64,000 bases of DNA from Cladopsammia gracilis (taxonomy: Eukaryota > Cnidaria > Anthozoa > Scleractinia > Dendrophylliidae). Shown here in pieces: positions 1 through 11,200 of this stretch. The position numbers and the translations under genes are program-made. The stretch lies in NCBI GenBank assembly GCA_022457155.1, contig JAJGOT010000208.1:1074001-1138000 (forward strand), written 5' to 3'. The notes beneath the pieces are model-generated. The model was given only the letters and a program-made list of their open reading frames with translations, ran no database searches and was not told the DNA's origin. Position 1 is the first letter of the stretch, and every line of letters begins with the position of its first letter.

Positions 1-470
1 TGTTTTTTTCTTTTCCTGTCTTCTTTTCCTTCTCTAACTTGGCAATTTTACGGGCAAGGAGCTTGAATTTCTTTTTACTGTACCTTTCTTTCTTGCTTGC
101 CGCTTTGAGCGCCTCTTCCAGTTTCTGCTCCACCTTTAGCCTCTTTGCTTGCTCAACTGCGACGGATACTTCTGCTTTCTTTTTTTGTCCACGTAATTCC
201 TCGTTCAACTGTTTTAACTGACAAACGTCAATTTCATTATAAAAGATCTTGAAATGATAATTTTGGTTCTGCCATTTTTCTTTGACCTTTTTTTTATGTA
301 GTTTCCGTTCCTTCTTGCAGCTTTCTTTATTACTGAGTGACGAGGTGAATTTTTTTTCTTGAACACGTTTATAACGCGATGGTTGATGGTAACCCCTTTC
401 ACTCCAGATTCATGGAAGATTCTTCTTATAACCCCAGACAGAGAAGATTCAGAACCTTCGCCAGCAGTGC
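1..470 (-). pseudogene. Broken coiled-coil coding remnant, cut by the window edge
   Basis: Reading the minus strand from about 470 down to 1, one frame gives a plausible coding stretch (GEGSESSLSGVIRRIFHESG and following) as far as an A8 run (plus-strand T run near 350-357). There the plausible frame shifts to KFTSSLSNKESCKKERK, which continues without a stop to position 1 and becomes strongly charged and heptad-like (VEQKLEEALKAASKKE, KIAKLEKEKK). The second part looks like a coiled coil. A one-base slip in the A run would explain the break. I do not recognise the family. It could be a retroposed or transposon-borne ORF or the end of a host gene lying left of the window. The frame change and the lack of a clear splice acceptor favour a pseudogene. 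Confidence 0.35.
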
Positions 471-495
471 CTTCCCATTCCTTAGAAATGGCATA

Positions 496-1387
496 CAGTC
501 AACTCTCTCTAAAGCGGACACCTCTCTAAGGCGAACACCTCTTTAAGGCGGACAGAAAATTTAGTCCCTGCCGAATTTCACTTGTTTCTCCGCAACTGAA
601 CTCTCTCTAAGGCGGACATCTCTCTAAGGCGGACAGCGGACACTTTTTTTTTCAACATGTTGGTTCAAAAGACCTCTCAAAGCGGGCACCGGATGTTTAT
701 GAAATTTTATAACAGGTCCAAAATTCCGAAAAATTAGCGCAATCCGAAAACAGTGGTTTTAATAAGATATACCAGACCTTACAATATGTCAATACAATCT
801 AAAGTCACTTTTCCCGTCAGTTATACAACAACTCATTTGCGCTGCCTTTTACTGGAATCAGTTGAGTCACTTGTATTCTTCCTTCGCTTTTTCGCGTTTT
901 GGTTTAGATCAACGGCAGTTGTAATCTTGTCGTTTTCTTTACCTATGCACTTTGCTATCTATTCGAAGCTAAAGGATGACGATATGGTGACCGGTTTAAT
1001 GAAGATCTCACAGCGCCTACAAGATGCCAGACTTGCAACGCAACAACAGTGCAGCATTATAAAGTTTTTTTTGTAGTGAATGAGTGTTATGAACCCCAAC
1101 TCCACGTACTGTCAAATAACAAGCGACACAAACGAGTTTTATTAAGGTTGATTCACAAATGTTCAAAGTATGTATAAACTATGTTGGATTCCGTAAAGAC
1201 TAAAAGAGACACAGCCAGTCCGTCATGACTACATCGTACACTGCATGATAGATTAAAGTAATAAAGCACTGGTTTCAGTTTTGATGTTCGGGTATCAGGT
1301 TACATGAACTCTCTCTAAGGCGGACACCTCTCTAAGGCGGACGGTAAATCTGGTACCGAGGGTGTCCGCCTTAGAGAGAGTTGACTG
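496..1387. mobile_element. Pogo/Tigger-like non-autonomous DNA transposon
   Basis: The ends are inverted: CAGTCAACTCTCTCTAA at 496 and its reverse complement ending at 1387. Each end is flanked outside by TA, the target preferred by the Tc1/mariner-pogo group. Behind both termini run short repeats of the type CTCTCTAAGGCGGACA (about 500-645 and 1310-1345), which look like subterminal transposase-binding repeats. No transposase can be read inside. The superfamily assignment rests on the CAGT start and TA flanks only. Confidence 0.6.
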
Positions 1388-1703
1388 TAAATAAGGTAGC
1401 TTAAAAAAATGGTGGTAACATGGCTCTTCCAATAATTCAAGAAAAATAATCATTTAATTATCTTGTTCAAAAATTATAACTCGATAAAAACACTTACTTG
1501 TTTATTTCGTACGTAAACGAAGGTTAATCGTCACCGAATTGATCTCCCGCAGCATTTACGCCGAGGGAAAATGACAACAGCAAAAGCAGCAACAAAGCGC
1601 CAACTTTGAATGCCATTATATGCACCCAAACTCCACCGAAACCGCATGAATTATACATCAAAATGCGGGAAATTTATTGCTCGCGTTACGAATAGACCAA
1701 TCG

Positions 1704-1867
1704 GACCAATTCCGATATATTAAAATTCATACTTGGCTCCGAGACTTACTGGAATAAAACAAAAGAAATAAATTATTCATCCCTGAACCTCGATGTGATT
1801 TCTTTTGTTTTATTCTCCTAAGCCTCGGAGCCAAGTATGAATTTTAATATATATATCGGAATTGGTC
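1704..1867. repeat. Fold-back hairpin element
   Basis: The left arm beginning GACCAATTCCGATATATTAA is repeated in reverse complement at the right end (about 1824-1867, with a slightly longer AT run). The arms are about 40 bases and nearly perfect. A second inverted pair (AAAACAAAAGAAAT / ATTTCTTTTGTTTT) lies just inside. No coding capacity. Most likely a small palindromic MITE. Confidence 0.6.
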
Positions 1868-2109
1868 TATTTGGCGGTAACACACCAATTTGAGCATGCG
1901 CTCTACCATTCTAGGCCCAGATGAGACTCAGATTCCTTTCGACGTCGAAAAATGCAACAAAAAGCCTTTCAAAAAATTGACGAACCGACGGCAAAAACTC
2001 GCCAAAATACGCAAGCAAATCTCTTTGGGTCGGTACAAAAAAACACATCTTCGTAAAGGTAGAAGATTTTTCTTTTATAATCAGAAGGTAACAGAAAGAT
2101 GACTGTTAA

Positions 2110-4482
2110 GGTGGCTCGACTGGGTTTTTGAGCGACGATACCGTTTAGCTTTGAGAAACTTGTGTACCACCACAAACGATCCAACGGAAAATTGATTGCC
2201 ACAGCTGTATTAGAGAAAGATTAAAGTTTCAGATGAGATTAGTTTTTATAGAAATCGGAGTTGCCAAAGCAACGTTATGACGTCACTTCCGGTTTTACAT
2301 AATACCGAATTACTTGTCATCAAGAGATAATTTTGGAAAACGCTCTCTGGATCTTCGACCTGACTTACTTGTCCTTAGGTCTACAAAATTTTACAAATTT
2401 CTATGGAAGCGTTTTCGAGAAAATTTCGAGTGAATTTTTAAGGTGTTAAAATACAACAAAAACAAAACAATTTTGAAATGTTATTAAAACTTATGTCTAC
2501 AGGGCTTGATGAAATAATGTTTTGGTCTGACATGAATTTTATACCATCCAAATACATTAGGTGAAAATCTCAAAGAAATCGCTCCGTTTGGATTTCAGAA
2601 ATATTACCTTGAATATGAACTGGCCTAGAGTGTTATTTCGCTTTTACATCAAAAATTGATCCTACACTTATTAAAATTGTCATGAATTAAAAAGCGAATG
2701 ATGAATTTTTTTAAAACTTAGTCCTTATAAAGATTAATTAATATTCAATACAACTGCCAAGTTTCAAATTCATTGAAACGTTCTAAGGCTGTCAATTTAC
2801 AGCCTCAACGTAGGAAAATATTGAGCTGATTTTCACGAAAGTGATTTGTTGATCTCATTATGTGTCTCCATTGTCTCGAATCGCCATGCAATTGTAAATT
2901 TCAGTACATAATGAATTCATAAACACTTCATTGCTTTGTTTTAAGTGTTACATGAATTCATGATGTACTGAAAGCTACAATTCCACGGCGATTTGAGACA
3001 ATGGAGATGCATATTCAAACAACAAGCCACAAGCGCGAAAATCAGCTCAATATTTTCCTGAGTTGGCGCTAAAAACTACAGCCTTAGAATGTTTCAATGA
3101 ATTTGAAACTTGGAGATTGTATTAAACATTAATTAATCTTCATGAGGACTAAGTTTTAAAAAAATTCATCATTCGCTTTTTAAGGTTACAGTGTACCTTC
3201 GGGGGTGTCTCCAGTATAACAGCTCTAGCGTCTTAAGATTACATTTAATACACCTAAACCCAGATATCAAATTAAAGCTTATAGAGCTGGCTATCGAAAT
3301 ATGGAAACCATTTGGTAATAAAATGAATTGTCGAATTTTTTACGACGTCTAAATTCGAACGTCCGAATCAGCTTTAAAACGCTATAACTCAAAGCGATTA
3401 TTATATTTTGCTAATTTGATTTGTTCTCGGATTTCCGGACACGAAGCGCTAAAAAAACGTGTCGGCGATTTTCCATATTCAATTGCAGTGAAAAGTTACA
3501 GAATATTTTCGAAAAAGGGAGAAAAAAAATTGGAATGATCGCACGGAAATGCCTCTTGACGAAAAAGTTTTCGGAATTAAGAAATTCGCCGACACGTTTT
3601 TGTTGATTATATGTTAGCCTAGCTTCTGTCCAAATTTAAGGAAAATCGAACAAATTCCCTTTGAGTTGTAGCTCTTTAAAGTGTCCCCAACAAGCGAAAA
3701 ATTAACTTTGAGAAAACGGCGCTTAAAAAAACATATCGCTTAATAAACAAACTCCGCCCACAAAAGTTACACCGTCATTTCTCCGTCAATTTTCACTATT
3801 TTTCGATACTTTTTTTTTGGATGAATGTTCATTCTGTAAACTTTATTTTAAAGCCAAAAAAAAATTTTCAAAAAATTTTCGATCTGAAGGTACACTGTAA
3901 CCTTAATTCATGACAATTTTAATAAATGTAGGGTCAATTTTTGATGTTAAAGTGAAATAACACTCCAGGCCAGTTCATATTCAAGGTAATATTTCTGAAA
4001 TCCAAACAGAGCGATTTCCTTGAGATTTTCACCTAAGGTATTTGGATGGTATAAAATTCATGTAAGACCAAAAAATTTTTTCATCAAGCCCTGTAGACAT
4101 AAGTTTTAATAACATTTCAAAATTGTTTTGTTTTTGTTGTATTTTGACACCTTAAAACTTCACTCGAAATTTTCTCGAAAACGCTTCCATAGAAATTTGC
4201 AAAATTTTGAAGACCTAAGGACAAGTACGTCAGGTCGAAGATCCAGAGAGCGTTTTCCAAAATTATCTCTTGATGGCAAGTAATTCGGTATTATGTAAAA
4301 CCGGAAGTGACGTCATAACGTTGCTTTGGCAACTCCGATTTCCATAAAACTAACCTCATCTGAAACTTTAATCTTTCTCTAGTACAGCTGTGGCAATCGA
4401 TTTTCCGTTGGATCGTTTGCGGTGGTACACGCGTTTCTCAAAGCTAAACGGTATCGTCGCTCAAAAACCCAGTCGAGCCACC
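2110..4482. mobile_element. Large TTAA-flanked palindromic element with a nested insertion
   Basis: The sequence starting GGTGGCTCGACTGGGTTTTT at 2110 returns as its reverse complement ending at 4482. The match continues inward almost without break to a centre near 2930. Both ends are flanked by TTAA (2106-2109 and 4483-4486), the target of piggyBac-type transposases. Taking out the nested 719-bp element and its extra TTAA leaves about 1.65 kb that is essentially one long palindrome. There is no transposase ORF. RNA from either strand would form a very long hairpin. Confidence 0.7.
3184..3902. mobile_element. 719-bp TTAA element inserted in one arm of the palindrome
   Basis: Termini GGTTACAGTGTACCTTC and GAAGGTACACTGTAACC are inverted and flanked by TTAA at 3180-3183 and 3903-3906. 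The undisturbed left arm of the host palindrome shows the empty site with a single TTAA (2687-2690), so this is a precise insertion with a TTAA target duplication. A second copy lies at 36767-37487. Short open frames inside are not conserved between copies and resemble no transposase I know. Confidence 0.75.
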
Positions 4483-4486
4483 TTAA

Positions 4487-5700
4487 ACGAGCGAGAAAAA
4501 AATAAAAAGTTTCAAAATTCGCGGTTTCAGGAGTCAGACCGTTTCTAAGCGTGTGTCACGCAATCAAAATATAAGGCTTTTGTCCGACGTGACTTTAATA
4601 TGAAAGAAAGAAAGTATATACATGTGAGCCAAAGGATGAAATGCAATGGAGTCTAAGACCCCATATAAGAGCAGATCACCATGTAAAAATTGTCAACATT
4701 ATGTTTAATCTTATCTTTACTCGCGTTTTGCTGTGAAATAATCTTTTTTTTCTAAATTTCGTTGCCGTAGGTTTGATTTTCAGTTGTACAATTAATCCAG
4801 CTTGTGTATCGAGTCGAAATTTACTCTCAATTGAGCAGAAATTGCCTTAGATTACAAGAACCCTATTGCGCATGCGTATGACACTAATTGGATTAAAATT
4901 GCAACAACGCAAGCTAATTAACTTTTTTTGCTAATCTTCTCAAGTTGTTGACAATTACAACTCAATAGCAACAAATATTTATTAAAACAATGGACAATTA
5001 CAATATATTTTATATTTTGCATCCCACAAGTGTCACACTGCGTCGATGTTTAAGAGCTTCAATGGTACGCTGAGATTCTTTATCATCAGTTAGGGTGATC
5101 CTTACCTGTAGCCCTCCGGGGCACAGTGAGGAACGTGATGAGAGAGAGGAAATGATTCCTGTGAATTATACCTCTCGGACCTGGTGGCCACAACACCCAT
5201 CAGGATCCACCCTCTGACCCCCTACTGATGAAGCACCCAGAAGTAACAAAATCATAACTTTCCAGTGAGTTTCCTTCTGAAAACCTCCAGCGTTTTTTAC
5301 ATCATAAACTTTCTTTAAACGTATTTAGCGGCCATTTCCCGATTTCTTCGTTTTCACTTTAAGACACGAAAAATTGTCAACGAGCTGACAAGGGAAATTG
5401 GCCGCCGTCAAAAACTGACGTTTCGAGCGCGAGCCCTTAGCTCTAACTTTACTTTATGACCTTAGGTTGATAAAACCAAATTTTCGTATTTCACACCACC
5501 ATCGAATCCACACAACACCACAGTTTGTTTATAGAAACCAACCCCGTTTAAAACAAATGTAAACAATTTTCTTCACTTTCTGAACAAATATTTAATTAGA
5601 AGACTAATTACATGCTTTGATGAAATCGCTAAATTAAGAACATTAAGTGAGAAAACTAGAAAAGTGAAATCTGTTACATGTTCGGTTGGTTTAAAAGGCC
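4487..5700. other. Gene-free stretch
   Basis: No exon with a coherent frame and splice sites was found. The stretch is AT-rich and contains a fragment related to hammerhead-like repeats near 5404-5447. Confidence 0.4.
5404..5447 (-). ncRNA. Degraded hammerhead-like fragment
   Basis: The minus strand reads AGGGCTCGCGCTCGAAACGT followed by CAG. This matches the stem II - GAAAC - GTC part of hammerhead ribozymes carried by Penelope-like elements. The preceding CUGANGA box is not intact (GAGCTAA here), so activity is unlikely. Treat it as a repeat fossil. Confidence 0.3.
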
Positions 5701-6420
5701 AGTGTCCTGCCGAAATATGGCTTGCATAATTTCCATGTTCTATCGCCAAATACCGTCAAATATACAACTAAATTGGATAAAAGATTCTAATGAGCAAAAC
5801 AAAGCAAATAGCTTGTGAATAAAGTGCAGGATTACAAGGATGCAAGTGGATTACTAGACTTGCCAGAAGTCGACCTTCGCCTTTTTAGTCGCGGAGTTTT
5901 ATTTGATATTCCGAGTTACGTTATGCCTCGTTGTCAAAGCGAGGCTAGGTGCACAACCTTTCATATGAAAATGAGCTTTTATTCAAATGCAAATAAAACT
6001 CATTTTCATATGAAAGGTTGTGCACCTAGCCTCGCTTTGACAACGAGGCATAACGTAACTCGGAAATGGCCTATTAAGTTAAGTCGCGAAGGACTTGTTT
6101 CACTTGCAACAATTTGAGTCAGACGCATATACCCGCGCTGCAAGCGGGACAAGTCCCTTCCAACGAAGAACCTAACTTACCGAAAATTAGTATTGGAAGG
6201 GACTTGTGGCAAGTCTAGTGGATTACACTTCACCAATTTTGATTCTGAAAGGAGGTCCAAGAATCAAAACTGCCATTCTGAAGAAACTTTGAATTTTTTA
6301 GCCGATAGTTTGGTCACTTTAGTTTATACCTTATTTGCTTTCATTTTTTTTTTTTTGATATTTTTCCCTCCTATTTAAAGATAATAAAGCAAGCTTCTGG
6401 CCAAACTCATGAGAACGCAA
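5700..6420. repeat. Dispersed repeat, copy A (copy B at 61160-61850)
   Basis: The flanks of this unit (for example AACTAAATTGGATAAAA near 5767 and a right part near 6228-6420) recur in the same order at 61160-61850. Each copy is interrupted by a different transposon at nearly the same point: here by the element at 5855-6217, in copy B by the poly-G element at 61332-61669. The function is unknown. It could be an old MITE or an LTR fragment. Confidence 0.5.
5855..6217. mobile_element. MITE with 9-bp target duplication and internal perfect hairpin
   Basis: The ends TAGACTTGCC and GGCAAGTCTA are inverted. GTGGATTAC occurs directly on both sides (5846-5854 and 6218-6226) as a target duplication. 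Inside, 5911-6063 is a separate hairpin with arms of about 70 bases and almost no mismatch, beginning CCGAGTTACGTTATGCCTCG. It may itself be a nested insertion. Confidence 0.6.
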
Positions 6421-8250
6421 ATGCAGAGCGGACACTGTCTCTCAAAATTTAAATTCTCATTTCTGGTCCTATACATTTCCTATAGAAGTAGTGGGGAGAA
6501 AGTGTTTGGACATCAAGAGAACTCATCTTGTGTGATCATATCCTTAATTCTCATGACCTTTTTGATTGATAAGGCATTAATATTGTAAGGATAAATTTGA
6601 TGTTGATCACTCTTAGGGCTTAAAGGGTTAGACTTCCACAGCAGGCATGCATTTCTCAAAGCATTTTTATATTTTGGTCCTTCACACTATTCAAACTGGT
6701 CCTTGAGTTCACGGGAGCCGATTAAGAAACAATACTTCATACCAACGGGTGGCATTCACACTGAATAATATTATGCAAGGGTATATAAGGATCACATGTT
6801 CTGTGTTAGGCCTCTTTTCGCAAGAAGCGTGGGATCGGAAGTGGGAAATAACCGGGGCCGGCATAGTGAAAGGCTATGAGGATGGGAGTGTGGGAGTGGG
6901 TGTATGTGGATGGGAGTTTTTCCCCTCCCAACCCATCCCCTGGGGTGTATATCTAGACTGGGCTTTCTTCTCGGTTCTAAGAAACTGGGTAACCATTAGG
7001 AACAATGCTTTCCCAGTTCTCCCCATTCTTAATCAGTGAACCGTGAATGAAAGACCAGTTTGAATATATTACTATAATTTTTTGTATTCACTTTTTATCA
7101 AAGTGGCGGTATTTTTAGCTGCAAACCGAGCCTCAATTTAGACAAATAACACACTCAGACATATTGTTTGGAATGCTAATTTTATTTTCCATAATCAAAG
7201 AAATTCTTTGAAAATAATAAATATCATTTTACACCTTTATATAAAATAATTAATAAAAATATACATTTACACTATTTACAACTGTTTTATCTTGTATTTG
7301 TTTTGAGTTAAACCTTTTTTGAGACTATCTTTAGCACGCTAAAAGTAGCAGAAAATCAACTTCCACTATATCAGTTTTTAGCAATACCCTTGCTTATAAA
7401 CATGGCGAGGTTCACCAGAACCTCTTGAAAGAGCTGACAAATGAAGGAATGGCAAGAAAGTAAAGCTCTTGCTGGCTAGTGCTTCAGTTGTCAGCTCCAT
7501 ATCTTACAAACCTATTACGAATTGACAATGGTTTTTGTGTACAGATCGCAGGTCTACTTGAATGCTACAACAAACAATTCTGAAATAGTTTTTCTATTGT
7601 TGTAAATAGCTTGTTTTCATCTACAAAAGACCTGCATAAGTAAACAGAATATTGTTTACTTAGTTCTTTCTATACTTTGGATTGATAACAATTTTCTTAA
7701 TTTGCACAAAATATAGACAATACTTTTTCTTTCCTTGCACAGGATAAGTGAACTCAATAAACAAATCTGGTACATGTAGGTCCCATGAATTTAACAAGAT
7801 TTGCCAATAATACCGGTCTAAGCATTGCAAAATTCCAAAAACATTGTCTCAAATTTCATCTCTGCCACAATATATTATTTCACTTTCACATTTGAGTTTG
7901 AGTTCTTGGCATTCATGTTCATCTTAAACTGTTAAATCTGCATCAATGCATGAAGTTTCTTGAGCAAATTCTCAGCTTTCTTCTCTTAACAAACTTCACT
8001 GTATGACTTCACTCTTTTAAGAACAATCCAAGTCTTTCCCTTGCTTTACAGTGACAATGTTCACAAGTTTTCACCAGTTTCACATATGGTTACAGAGGAC
8101 TTGCCTGCCCCCATTTTAATCTCTTGAACAATCCAAAGTGTTCCCATTGGTTAGCAATCCACCCATTTTTTCAAGATCACTGTAGGATCACAGGGAGTCC
8201 ACCTGCCATCATGAACACAGGACAGCCAATTGAGACCAGGTTCACTAGTT
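6421..8250. other. 3' flank of the LRR gene, no coding sequence seen
   Basis: No coding exon is supported. On the minus strand this lies downstream of the LRR stop codon and probably includes its 3' UTR. An AATAAA signal (plus-strand TTTATT at 7181-7186) lies about 1.07 kb beyond the stop and could end the transcript. Confidence 0.35.
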
Positions 8251-11200
8251 CTATGACACAATACATGTCTTTGCATTGACTACTGTATCCTCTGAATCAC
8301 TGTCTAATTTAGGAATCCCATCCAATAGCTGAAGCTGAGGTAAAATTCTGAAAACCCTGAAAAGAGGAAGAAAACATTGAGTTATCAAAAATGCCTTTGA
8401 AACATTTATGATTACCAGTATTAAAGACATTCGAAATTAAAGAATTTGAAAAACAAACAGTGCTACCACATAGTAGAGCCCCATTTAAGGCCCAAATACA
8501 AGGGGTAACTTTTCTTGCAATATTGCACGCAACTATTTTTTTTGGTGCAATTTGCAATTTGTGTGCCACGTCGCATATGTAGAACTCGATTCTACTTCTG
8601 CAAATGTTGCGTGCAACGATGCAAGAAAAGTTGTACTGTGTGTCCGCGCCTTCAGGGTAAATTCCGATAATTAACATGGCATGAAAACAGAGACATCGGT
8701 GAAGTGAAAAGACGATGAACTAAATGAAGATTCCGTGATATTGCGAACTTGTGGCATGGTAGCGCACAAAACTCTGACATTCAAACAAGGGACACATGCA
8801 CATCCCTGCTAACAGGGCCACAAAGTGCTGTACAATACTGATTGATAAAGAGCTTTCATTCATTGCACCATAAGATGTTTGTCCAAAGAATCAAAACTCA
8901 GACACAAATAAAGCCATTCAAGCAGGGGTGTAGCTAAGAAAAAAACTGAGCAGGCTCATTAACAAGCCCAGCTGGTTTTTCTGGCTTGTGCACATTCAAA
9001 ATCACCCCAAGTCTTTGTTTTCTAGTGAAATTTCAGCAGGTGATAAGTTCTCTTTCAGCTGGTGAAATTAGCCGGTAGCCGGCTCTTAGCTATATCCCTG
9101 TTCAAGGCATAAATTTTTGGAACTAATAACACTCCATTGAAATCATGTTAATCTAACTTACTGTTGTCTGTAGTGAGGGTCTAATTCCACTGGATTTCCT
9201 TTGAGTACCAGTGACTGAATCGTTGTTTTTCTGAGCACTTCTAATCCACTTAAACTTTCAACATTATTCTGCTGCAGTGATAAGTGCACAAGAAGAGGAG
9301 CTTTGGGAAGTTTCTGTAAATTGAAATAATAAAAGCAAGGTAAGGTAAAGTCGCACTCGGGCCACGATGGCCCACACGGCCGGAGCTTAACCCGGTTTCC
9401 GTAGCATGAAGCAACTAGGAATATTGTTACTCCCCCCTGGATGGGATGCTAGTCCATCGCAGGGTTACCCCCAGCATTTTGTCGCCGGTACCCATTTATA
9501 CACCTGGGTGGAGAGAGACAATGTGGAGTAAAGTTTCTTGTCTAAGGAAACAACACGACGGCAGAGACCAGGCTCGAACCACCGACCTTCAGGTTGAAAG
9601 TCCGACGCGCTAACCACTAGACCACCGTGCCGCCCAATAAAAGCAAGATTAGTGTTTAAATTCTCCTTACAAATACCATATGTGTACATTCTTAAAAATT
9701 GAGGTTATGAGACTTTAGTTGATCATCAACTGGGGAAATTATCTCAATAATCAAATAGCCTGGCTGACATTAAAAGAAACATGTCATTGATCAAACATGT
9801 CATGATGGGGATAGAAGATGTCACATGAAGCTATACATGTAGTTCCACAAGAAATTTTTAAAGGGAACTAAAAGCACTTCAGAAATTGCTGCAACACTTA
9901 CATTGTTAACATCAAATTTGTAGCAAAAAGTTATGAAATAATCAAATTAAAAGTTTAAGCATCTTTCATACATGTACCTTTAAATCAGTGATGAAATTTC
10001 TTTGAAGATAAAGATGTGTACACCTGTAATTATCAAGAAGAAAAAATAACTTGTCAGACACAAAATGCAAAACCATGCAGAGTGAAAGAGATACATGATC
10101 AAAACTGTTATGAGATGGTTGAAAATGGGAGAAACATGAGAAAAATGGACAAAAATAGCAAACTTAAGGAGAAAATGGTAGAGATGACAAAAAATGGTTG
10201 GGAACAGGCAGTTGAAGGTATGAACGCCTGGGGGTGAAGGATATCGTTTTCTGAGATAGGGCATAGAAATCAGGAGTTTTTGTATAGAATAGGGTATCAT
10301 TTACTGGGTAACTGATGAGTGGTATGAGGATAGGGTTTCTGGAAAATAGCGAGTCTGGATTGTGTAGTGCCAGAAAAAATCCATACCCACCCCATGGAAG
10401 GTCATTGGAAATTCCTAGGGGGAGGGGGGTCTTAAAAGCCAACATTTTAGAAGCAAAGTATGAAGCTAAACTGGAATTTCCTGGGGGACGGTGCTAAACA
10501 AAAAACCTTCTATGGGGGGAGTATGGATATTTTCTGGAACTGCACATTGGGTAGGGTGAGTATTGGTGTCTTAATCTCAAATGGGGTTGCAAAATGCAGC
10601 TGAATGTGATCTGGTGTAGGGTAAGGGTTTCAGAGACTCAATAGCACACCATCACTCAAAGATGTACAGAGTTCCCTCCCCTCCCCCCCCCCCCCCCAGG
10701 TACAGGGGAGGTGGAAACTTGTGAGTTTCCCTGTCCCCCAGGCCACCCACGTTACGAGTAACACAATACACACCTTGGGAGTAGAACACTGCTCAAGTCT
10801 TGAAGAGAGTTTTCTATAAGCTGTAAGTGTTCACATCTCATGAGTCTTCTAAGTACTCTCTGGAACTCTTTCTTCTGATAAGGATGCCCGAGGTCTTGAT
10901 ATGACAAATTTACAGACTGGAATTAAACAAAAAACAAAATAAATTCATTGTTAACTTTCAGAAAAATAAATGTCAGTACATTAATGTGAAATTACCAGAC
11001 AGCTTGTCTTTAAATACAAGGCATTAAAGTTACATCATTTCAGTTTTTGTTGTACAAAGTTTATTAAGGACTCGGTATATTGCTACTCCTCCATGGATAA
11101 GATGTTACTTTCATCACAGGATTGCACAGTACATTTTATTTTTTTTTTCTCAAAAGTGTGCCCATCTATACACCTGCATAATCTATAAAGACAGCAAATA

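Noticed and set aside
1890..2102. 70-codon basic frame next to the large palindrome
   Set aside because: Lys/Arg-rich by base composition, no motif, lies between two mobile elements.
9162..9313. Apparent frameshift between LRR exons 7 and 8
   Set aside because: On re-reading, the donor is CAACA/GTAAGT, so exon 7 ends in phase 2 and joins exon 8 in frame; no frameshift exists.
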